Assembly (NCBI GenBank): GCA_002505185.1
Contig: DAUP01000058.1
Span: forward strand, 1-10,589
Direction of reading: 5' to 3'
Origin: Ferroplasmaceae archaeon UBA567
Lineage (GTDB): Archaea; Thermoplasmatota; Thermoplasmata; Thermoplasmatales; Thermoplasmataceae
Length of the DNA stretch: 10,589 bases
Below the pieces are notes generated by a model that saw only the letters and a list, made by a program, of their open reading frames with translations, ran no database searches and had not been told where the DNA came from. Positions 7,101 to 10,589 of the stretch are shown here, in pieces (positions within the stretch are counted from its first letter, which is position 1; every line of letters starts with the position of its first letter). The translations under genes were made by a program, and so were the position numbers.

Positions 7101-7533
7101 GAAACATCTGCCTGGGCGTTTCTATTATTTTTCCCTCAGAGTCCTTGAACAGATATCTGGCTTCAAGCACTTTTACTGCATTTACGCTCAATTTAAGGTC
7201 GTCTTTAACACCTATAAACTCTTTCTCCTGCCTTATGGTGTTTCTCTTTTCCCTGTAAAGTATGTAAGCCTTTGCTACCGATATATAGGAAACACCATTT
7301 ATCTTATGTGTCATGAGCACGTTTTCAACAGTATCCTGTATCAGTTCAACTGTAGGCTCAGTGTTTCCTTTTTCCAATTCTTTGGTAACAATATCCGCAA
7401 GCTTGTTTGCTTCTTCCATGGATCCTGCTTTGACTGATAACATGGCCTTGAATATTGCCATAGCTATCTTTTTCTTATCGAATGGTACGCTGGACCCGTC
7501 CCTTTTTATTACATTATTTAAAACATTAATCAT
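4123..7533 (-). CDS. nrdJ: Adenosylcobalamin-dependent (class II) ribonucleotide reductase with intein
   Basis: This enzyme reduces ribonucleotides to deoxyribonucleotides using a cobalamin-generated thiyl radical. The precursor has 1136 residues; after removal of a 366-residue intein the mature enzyme would have 770. An ATP-cone (VIKRDGSSVPFDKKKIAMAI at 8-27, on to YREKR near 97) gives allosteric control. The catalytic barrel holds PNSPTLMNAGG (236-246), SACFVLP with redox Cys254, GGGTGFSFSRLR (280-291), KQGGKRRGANMG (322-333), the active-site loop NPC-GEQ made of Asn436, Pro437 and, after splicing, radical Cys804 and Glu806, then redox Cys815 in ESCNLGSINL and APTGTISIIAGCSSSIEP (947-964). 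A C-terminal pair Cys1129/Cys1134 (CPTGKC) can shuttle electrons from thioredoxin-like donors. The Thermoplasma acidophilum enzyme is known to be B12-dependent. The start is ATG 7533, since an in-frame TGA lies three codons before it. No small-subunit gene is present, as expected for class II. Confidence 0.98.
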   Translation of the reverse strand: MINVLNNVIKRDGSSVPFDKKKIAMAIFKAMLSVKAGSMEEANKLADIVTKELEKGNTEPTVELIQDTVENVLMTHKINGVSYISVAKAYILYREKRNTIRQEKEFIGVKDDLKLSVNAVKVLEARYLFKDSEGKIIETPRQMFHRVAVHLGIIQGLYDYISYRKTGKLNEKGTVYSGITKTQEEELKRAFNELKKEKTLDGSYDEFIDFLQTKKTMVNYWIDRFENMMTRLEYVPNSPTLMNAGGPLGQLSACFVLPVDDSIDSIFDALKATAEIHKSGGGTGFSFSRLRASDDIVASTKGVASGPVSFMRIFDVTTDVIKQGGKRRGANMGILNYNHPNIMDFINSKDSENKILSNFNISVGVNDEFFEKLDNDDYIDLINPRDGRVTGRVKASTLWNSIVNHAWTTGDPGMIFLDEINKKNPVKNIGNIESTNPCVTGDTKIYTAKGIKTAKELYEEGEPLYVKIDGRFGGSFKQSSNVIYTGYKDVYRITTSEGFDITVTGDHKIYSQERGWVEALNLKKGEKIRILNEGGSFGSHGNIEEGRVLGWLVGDGQINKGSNNDRAVLSFYDQDNSLAPQFENYVNNIIRPSTNNRDYHVGMVNIESRNCITIASERLKEFAAAYDLIDEKLKVPDKVFTGTMEMQKGFLQALFEADGTVLKAGKSRYAVRLGSISLNLLKQVQALLLNFGIYSSVYESRKKAGIKMLPDSGRNMRVYTVQDFHELNIPGENLIRYTNLIGFISERKNARLNEIIKSYTRGPYKTSFTARINKIEYSGKSDVYDLVEPYTHSFVANGVVVHNCGEQPLLPYESCNLGSINLAKFVENGTFNYERYKDTIAVATRFLENVVDANKFPVESIKNMTRKTRKIGLGIMGFADALIMLGIPYNSNEALEFGEHVMKTLNDESHRESQRLAEERGVFPGWYGSEYEEKGIKMRNSTTTTIAPTGTISIIAGCSSSIEPLFALAFVRHVLNGQELLEVNPLLEDVLKSRNLWTQELMEKIAETGKLGNLDLPEDVRKLFITAQEIDPDWHVLMQATFQRYCDSGVSKTINLPYEATPEDIAKSYRLAKELHCKGITVYRDRSKTQQVLYTGTNQKKSDEEKKIDLTMKMPDKLLKLDATFDPACPTGKCDL
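5125..6222 (-). mobile_element. Intein with LAGLIDADG homing endonuclease in nrdJ
   Basis: This is a 366-residue class 1 intein, residues 438-803 of the precursor. Block A is CVTGDTKIYTAKG, with Cys438 as first splicing nucleophile. Block B is FDITVTGDHKIY, with the Thr504-x-x-His507 motif. Block F is VYDLVEPYTHSFVANG (783-798), and block G is VVVHN, ending in His802-Asn803 before Cys804. Between the splicing blocks lies a two-motif DOD endonuclease: VLGWLVGDGQI (548-558, acidic Asp555) and LQALFEADGTV (651-661, Asp658). All of these residues look intact, so both splicing and endonuclease activity are plausible. The element sits directly before the reductase radical cysteine, a highly conserved site that suits homing. 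Codon use is close to that of the host gene, so it does not look very recent. Confidence 0.97.
5443..5895 (-). other. LAGLIDADG (DOD) endonuclease domain of the intein
   Basis: This domain covers precursor residues 547-697. The two LAGLIDADG-like helices (near 547-556 and 650-659) carry the metal-binding aspartates Asp555 and Asp658. The second motif is followed by a typical LLKQVQALLLNFGIYSSV helix-strand (680-697). No frameshift or stop interrupts it. Confidence 0.85.
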
Positions 7534-7570
7534 CTTGCATCACGAGTGTAACATCACCAACACATAAAAG

Positions 7571-7580
7571 AATTTAAAAC
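7571..7580 (-). promoter_or_regulatory. Promoter of the ribonucleotide reductase gene
   Basis: On the minus strand an A-rich stretch (BRE-like) runs into GTTTTAAATT, 38-47 bases before the ATG at 7533. Transcription would then start about 15-20 bases ahead of the gene, giving a short leader. I see no SD close to the ATG. Confidence 0.45.
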
Positions 7581-7644
7581 TTTTTTTTACCGGATATTTT
7601 ATCATAGTAAAAATATTGTTTGACCAGTATTGGATAAATATTTG

Positions 7645-7660
7645 TTATCTAATTAGATAA
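7645..7660. promoter_or_regulatory. Perfect 16-bp palindrome, candidate operator
   Basis: TTATCTAATTAGATAA is a perfect palindrome. Its centre lies about 120 bases from the nrdJ start and 108 from the fchA start, almost midway between the divergent genes. A site of this size and symmetry suits a dimeric winged-helix or ribbon-helix-helix regulator. Binding is inferred; no such regulator is encoded in the window. Confidence 0.45.
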
Positions 7661-7687
7661 TAAAAAAATATATATTTTATTTACATA

Positions 7688-7698
7688 TTATATATTTA
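7688..7698 (+). promoter_or_regulatory. Probable TATA region of fchA-fhs
   Basis: The run ATTATATATTT is the strongest TATA-like stretch upstream of the fchA ATG at 7760. It would place the transcript start near 7715-7722 and give a leader of roughly 40 bases. No TATA box is present at leaderless spacing. Confidence 0.35.
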
Positions 7699-7706
7699 TT
7701 ATGCCC

Positions 7707-7723
7707 TTTTATTAGCAATAAAA
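7707..7723. promoter_or_regulatory. Inverted repeat TTTTATT-AGC-AATAAAA
   Basis: Perfect 7-base arms (7707-7713 and 7717-7723) surround a 3-base centre. The repeat lies just downstream of the probable TATA region and near the predicted transcript start, where an archaeal repressor site would block transcription. AT-rich repeats arise easily by chance, so this is tentative. Confidence 0.4.
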
Positions 7724-7759
7724 TAACAATGTTTTTCAAAGGATAATTTATTCTATATA

Positions 7760-8362
7760 ATGGATCTCGATGAGTATATATCAAAGCTGAAGAGCTCTTC
7801 CGCAACACCAGGAGGTGGGTCTGCATCTGCCATATCGTCTATGTTTGCAGCATCTCTAAATTCCATGGCATCTCTACTGTCAATAGGAAAAAAGAAACTG
7901 GCACCATATGAAGACCATTTCAAAAGAATATCAGGGGAATCTGACAGCATTATTGGGGAGTTGAAGATCCTCAGCGGTGAGGACGAAAAAGCCTTCCAGG
8001 GCATTATGGATGCTTTACATATGGAAAAAAGTGATAGTGGAAGGGTTAATGCAATAAACATGGCAATAAAAAAAAGTGTTCAGGTATCATGGAAAATCGC
8101 AGGGATTTCGCTTCATAATATGGAAAATGCGGTTTTTCTTGGTGAATACGGAAACATGAATCTGGTAACTGATGACTTATCTGCAGCTTACATGGCTTAT
8201 ACCGCCGTTCATACTTCTGTGAACAATATAAAAATAAATCTAAAATTCCAGAAAGAAGAGGATTACAGGGAAGAAGAATTATTAAAATTAAGATTCTTTA
8301 TGGAAACTGTAGAATGCACGATGGATAGGGCAAGGAAAATAGAAAATTCTATTATTCCCTAA
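7760..8362 (+). CDS. fchA: Cyclodeaminase/cyclohydrolase family protein (FchA-like)
   Basis: This 200-residue protein belongs to the all-helical FTCD_C (formiminotransferase-cyclodeaminase C-terminal) family. The hallmark ATPGGGSASAISSMFAASLN lies at residues 15-34, followed by SMASLLSIGKKK. Members are either cyclodeaminase domains of histidine breakdown or stand-alone 5,10-methenyl-THF cyclohydrolases such as clostridial FchA. Here the formiminotransferase half is missing, and formate-THF ligase follows 37 bases later on the same strand. I therefore prefer the cyclohydrolase role, interconverting 10-formyl-THF and 5,10-methenyl-THF in the cytoplasm. The length is normal for stand-alone members. 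The ATG at 7760 gives the expected short N-terminus (MDLDEYISKLKSSSATPGGG). It is transcribed divergently from nrdJ across a 226-base region with two inverted repeats. The function assignment is by context; the family call is firm. Confidence 0.88.
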   Translation: MDLDEYISKLKSSSATPGGGSASAISSMFAASLNSMASLLSIGKKKLAPYEDHFKRISGESDSIIGELKILSGEDEKAFQGIMDALHMEKSDSGRVNAINMAIKKSVQVSWKIAGISLHNMENAVFLGEYGNMNLVTDDLSAAYMAYTAVHTSVNNIKINLKFQKEEDYREEELLKLRFFMETVECTMDRARKIENSIIP

Positions 8363-8371
8363 TCAAAAATC

Positions 8372-8379
8372 TTTACTAT
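8372..8379 (+). promoter_or_regulatory. Weak TATA-like box before fhs
   Basis: TTTACTAT lies 21-28 bases before the fhs ATG at 8400, in the 37-base gap after fchA. It may give a second, leaderless start for fhs. There is no SD in the gap, which makes purely coupled translation from the fchA transcript less obvious. Confidence 0.3.
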
Positions 8380-8399
8380 GTATTTGTTATTGTATATTT

Positions 8400-10013
8400 A
8401 TGTTGCAAGATATACAGGAAATCATGAAGATGCTTGGAATAAAGGATTATGATTCATACGGGAAATATGCTGCAAAAATTGGAATTTCAAACTGCAATCC
8501 GGAAAAAAATCATGGTAAGCTCATATTGATAACCGCAATGACGCCTACACCTGCCGGTGAGGGAAAAACCACAACGGCCATAGGTCTGGCACAGGCATTG
8601 AAGAGACTGGGAAAAAATGCCGGCATTGCAATAAGGGAACCGTCACTTGGCCCGTGCTTCGGTGTAAAAGGTGGTGCAACTGGAGGGGGGAAATCAACGG
8701 TAGAACCATCCGATAAGATAAACCTTATTTTCACAGGTGATTTTCCGGCAATTTCAGCTGCACACAATCTACTTTCTGCTATGATAAATAATCACATATA
8801 TTATGGAAATGAACTTGGAATTGATGTGAAGAAAATAACCTTTCCAAGAACTGTGGATATGGATGACAGATCATTGAGATCCATAATAGTAGGAGATGGT
8901 CCAAAGAGCAATGGAATTCTTGCAAGTGATTCATTTGTCATTACTGCCGCATCGGAAATAATGGCTATAATGGCGCTTTCAAAGGGATATGAAGACCTGA
9001 AAGAAAGGCTTGGAAATATAATAATAGGGTATACAACAAATAACAGGCCTGTGTTTGCCAGGGACATAAAGGCCAACGGGGCCATGGCGGCTTTGCTTTC
9101 AGATGCACTGAAACCTAATATTGTTCAAAGCGTAGAAAATGTCCCTGCAATTATACACACCGGGCCTTTCGGAAACATAGCACACGGAACATCCAGCATT
9201 CTTGGAGACTATGCTGCGCTTAACATGTTTGATTATACAGTTACTGAAGCAGGATTCGGTTCAGATTTGGGTTTTGAAAAATTCATGGATATAGTAACCA
9301 GGGAAGCTAAAATACCTGTGGACGCTGTAGTGATAGTTGCCACAATACGGGCGATGAAGCATCATGGCGGTGCCAAAAATATAGATGAGGAAAATGTACC
9401 GGCACTCAAAACAGGAATTGAAAACTTGTTTGCACATATAAAAAATATAGAGAATTTTGGAATCGAACCTGTTGTTGCGTTGAATATACATCCTGTTGAC
9501 ACTGATAATGAAATTAAGGCTACATCGGAGATTCTGGATACTAAAAAAATAAAATATGCCATTTCAAATGTATATTCCCAGGGTGGGGAAGGTGGAATAC
9601 AGCTTGCTGAAAAGGTGCTTGGATCTATCCGTGAAAATAAGATCACTTACGCCTATGACATAAATGATCCGATAAGGGTAAAAATTGAAAAAATTGCCAG
9701 GAAGGTATATGGTGCCCGGGACATTGAATTTTCAAAGGAAGCACTTATGGATATTAAACGTGCAGAGAATAACGGCTTCGGAAAATTCTATGTGTGCATG
9801 GCAAAAACACAATCGTCTATTTCAGATAATCCTTCGCTTTTAAACGTACCTGAAAATTTCAAGGTAAAGGTAAATTCCATTGTTATCAATGGAGGATCGG
9901 AGTTCATAATACCCATACTGGGAAACATAATGACAATGCCAGGATTGCCCAGGCATCCAGCAGCGGAGAAAATAGATATTGACAGTAACGGAAATATAAC
10001 GGGGCTTTCATGA
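8400..10013 (+). CDS. fhs: Formate-tetrahydrofolate ligase
   Basis: This enzyme makes 10-formyl-THF from formate, ATP and THF in the cytoplasm, supplying one-carbon units for purine and, through methenyl- and methylene-THF, thymidylate and serine synthesis. It has 537 residues, slightly shorter than most bacterial members (about 555). The P-loop-type TPTPAGEGKTTTAIGLAQAL is at 48-67. REPSLGPCFGVKGGATGGGK follows at 79-98, then FTGDFPAISAAHNLL (111-125), NNHIYYGNELGID (130-142) and TVDMDDRSLR (151-160). IHTGPFGNIAHGTSS (252-266) and the C-terminal MTMPGLPRHPAAEKIDID are also intact. All signature regions are present, so the enzyme is likely active. It lies 37 bases after the FchA-like gene, which would act on its product. 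Such a THF-based pair fits Thermoplasmatales, which lack the methanopterin C1 pathway of methanogens. Confidence 0.98.
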   Translation: MLQDIQEIMKMLGIKDYDSYGKYAAKIGISNCNPEKNHGKLILITAMTPTPAGEGKTTTAIGLAQALKRLGKNAGIAIREPSLGPCFGVKGGATGGGKSTVEPSDKINLIFTGDFPAISAAHNLLSAMINNHIYYGNELGIDVKKITFPRTVDMDDRSLRSIIVGDGPKSNGILASDSFVITAASEIMAIMALSKGYEDLKERLGNIIIGYTTNNRPVFARDIKANGAMAALLSDALKPNIVQSVENVPAIIHTGPFGNIAHGTSSILGDYAALNMFDYTVTEAGFGSDLGFEKFMDIVTREAKIPVDAVVIVATIRAMKHHGGAKNIDEENVPALKTGIENLFAHIKNIENFGIEPVVALNIHPVDTDNEIKATSEILDTKKIKYAISNVYSQGGEGGIQLAEKVLGSIRENKITYAYDINDPIRVKIEKIARKVYGARDIEFSKEALMDIKRAENNGFGKFYVCMAKTQSSISDNPSLLNVPENFKVKVNSIVINGGSEFIIPILGNIMTMPGLPRHPAAEKIDIDSNGNITGLS

Positions 10014-10048
10014 ATATTCAAATTGGGCGTTATTGAAAATTTATTTGA

Positions 10049-10192
10049 ACGCACCTAATTCTTCTAGTGAAAAAGCTGGTAATAAGTGTATATTATGTTT
10101 CCCTAGGAGCTACCAGCATCGCTGTTTCCAGTTATAACATTGCCGTGATATCCCTGTTTTTCAGGCTGGTGAGAAAATCGTTTGATCTGTAA
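10049..10192 (+). pseudogene. Probable fragment of an MFS transporter gene
   Basis: From 10049 a frame with no in-frame ATG reads about 47 residues up to TAA at 10190-10192, and a TGA lies just before it. The segment SLGATSIAVSSYNIAVISLF followed by FRLVRKSFDL closely resembles the first membrane helix and following loop of archaeal sugar/metabolite MFS transporters (pattern SLG-T-D-Y-I-VISL--P-V-KSF-L). Two changes fit decay: the usual helix-1 aspartate before Tyr is replaced by Ser, and a stop directly follows KSFDL. I see no continuation in another frame before 10265. It may be the relic of a deleted gene. The similarity is from memory and short, so confidence is modest. Confidence 0.33.
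10075..10117. repeat. Inverted repeat GCTGGTA ... TACCAGC
   Basis: Perfect 7-base arms at 10075-10081 and 10111-10117 surround a 29-base loop. They fall inside the probable MFS gene fragment, so the symmetry may be incidental. Confidence 0.3.
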
Positions 10193-10222
10193 ACTTGACT
10201 GTGTAATACGGCAAAGTATGAG

Positions 10223-10238
10223 TTGTGTACCCACACAA
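10223..10238. repeat. Short hairpin TTGTGT-ACCC-ACACAA
   Basis: A perfect 6-base stem with a 4-base loop, extended by a possible G-T pair. No T run follows, so it is not a usual terminator. It lies about 10 bases before the TATA-like box of the next gene and could be a protein-binding site. Confidence 0.35.
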
Positions 10239-10245
10239 TAGAACG

Positions 10246-10254
10246 TTAAAATAT
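10246..10254 (+). promoter_or_regulatory. TATA-like box of the small membrane protein gene
   Basis: TTAAAATAT lies 35-43 bases before the ATG at 10289 and only 11-19 before an ATG at 10265. The transcript would start near 10275, favouring the later start. Confidence 0.4.
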
Positions 10255-10288
10255 GGTGTAGGAAATGCATGTTTTGGTGGATGGTAAT

Positions 10289-10525
10289 ATGAAAGCGAAT
10301 GATAAAAATTTAGAATTCAAAAAAATTCGTAAAGTCAGAAAATACGCGATTTATGGTTACACATTAGCATCTATAGAATTATTATCTAATTCAATTATTT
10401 TCTTTATCATCAAGAATTATATTTTAGGATACATATTTTCAATAATATTTGGATTGGTGTTAATTGAGACTATATATAAAATAGTTTATTTTAATAAAAG
10501 TTTAAGGAATAAACATTTGCAGTAA
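10289..10525 (+). CDS. Small two-helix membrane protein, very AT-rich
   Basis: I do not recognise this family. From ATG 10289 it has 78 residues: a basic, soluble N-terminus (MKANDKNLEFKKIRKVRKYA), a first hydrophobic span (about residues 20-42, ending NSIIFFIIKNY) and a second (about 44-67, LGYIFSIIFGLVLIETIYKI), closing with a basic tail SLRNKHLQ. The layout suggests a membrane hairpin. I prefer this start because an SD-like GGTGG at 10276-10280 lies 8 bases upstream and the TATA-like box falls at suitable spacing; an ATG at 10265 would add eight residues. The coding stretch is much richer in A and T than fhs and uses AT-ending codons almost throughout, which may mark recent acquisition or relaxed selection. 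It stands beside a probable gene fragment, in a region that looks less conserved than the rest of the window. Confidence 0.5.
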   Translation: MKANDKNLEFKKIRKVRKYAIYGYTLASIELLSNSIIFFIIKNYILGYIFSIIFGLVLIETIYKIVYFNKSLRNKHLQ

Positions 10526-10589
10526 ATATTTATGCATAGCAATGTAATGGGAAAATTAATAAATAGCATAAAATTAATATCATTTAATT

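Noticed and set aside
7661..7700. AT-rich stretch as a replication origin or a CRISPR leader
   Set aside because: There are no repeated origin boxes, no direct repeats with spacers, and no replication or cas gene nearby. It is explained by divergent promoters.
10014..10264. Possible tRNA or C/D box RNA in the gap after fhs
   Set aside because: No tRNA cloverleaf could be folded and no paired RTGATGA/CTGA boxes are present. The inverted repeats are short and separate.
10533..10589. ATG with an open frame to the window end
   Set aside because: Only 19 codons are visible, with no clear promoter or SD, in very AT-rich DNA. It may be a gene start, but it cannot be supported here.

Overview
The window looks like a chromosomal segment of a thermoacidophilic archaeon of the Thermoplasmatales, most like Ferroplasma or a close relative. 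This is inference. The support is a low G+C content, TATA-type promoters about 20-30 nt ahead of many start codons (leaderless style), one strong Shine-Dalgarno site at an internal operon gene, and the gene set: a cobalamin-dependent ribonucleotide reductase carrying an intein, an archaeal ETF pair, tetrahydrofolate-based one-carbon genes and a DUF92 membrane protein. I recall inteins in the ribonucleotide reductase of Ferroplasma, but no database was searched.

Layout. 1-303: a low-confidence reading frame with a G-rich hairpin at its end, possibly the decayed right end of an insertion sequence. 304-1017 (+): DUF92 integral membrane protein. 1066-1413 (+): DsrE-like small sulfur-relay-type protein. 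1504-1821 (+): orphan small protein. 1822-1988: convergent gap. 1989-3598 (-): etfB-etfA operon with an ATGA stop/start overlap. 3599-3786: promoter and a long imperfect dyad. 3787-4062 (-): small orphan protein. 4123-7533 (-): class II ribonucleotide reductase of 1136 codons, of which 366 (5125-6222) form an intein with a LAGLIDADG endonuclease. 7534-7759: divergent AT-rich control region with two clean inverted repeats. 7760-8362 (+): cyclodeaminase/cyclohydrolase (FchA-like). 8400-10013 (+): formate-tetrahydrofolate ligase. 10014-10288: gap with a probable fragment of an MFS transporter gene. 10289-10525 (+): very AT-rich two-helix membrane protein.

How the genes fit together. Ribonucleotide reductase supplies deoxynucleotides. 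The divergent fchA-fhs pair activates formate to 10-formyl-THF and interconverts it with 5,10-methenyl-THF, feeding purine and thymidylate synthesis. One shared control region therefore faces two branches of DNA-precursor supply. EtfAB is the soluble flavoprotein that carries electrons from acyl-CoA and related dehydrogenases; no partner dehydrogenase or quinone oxidoreductase is present here.

The window is mostly core metabolism. I did not find a convincing new multi-gene system. The best leads are the paired inverted repeats between the reductase and folate genes, the dyad upstream of etfB, the intein placed exactly at the catalytic cysteine, and the two decayed fragments at the window edges.
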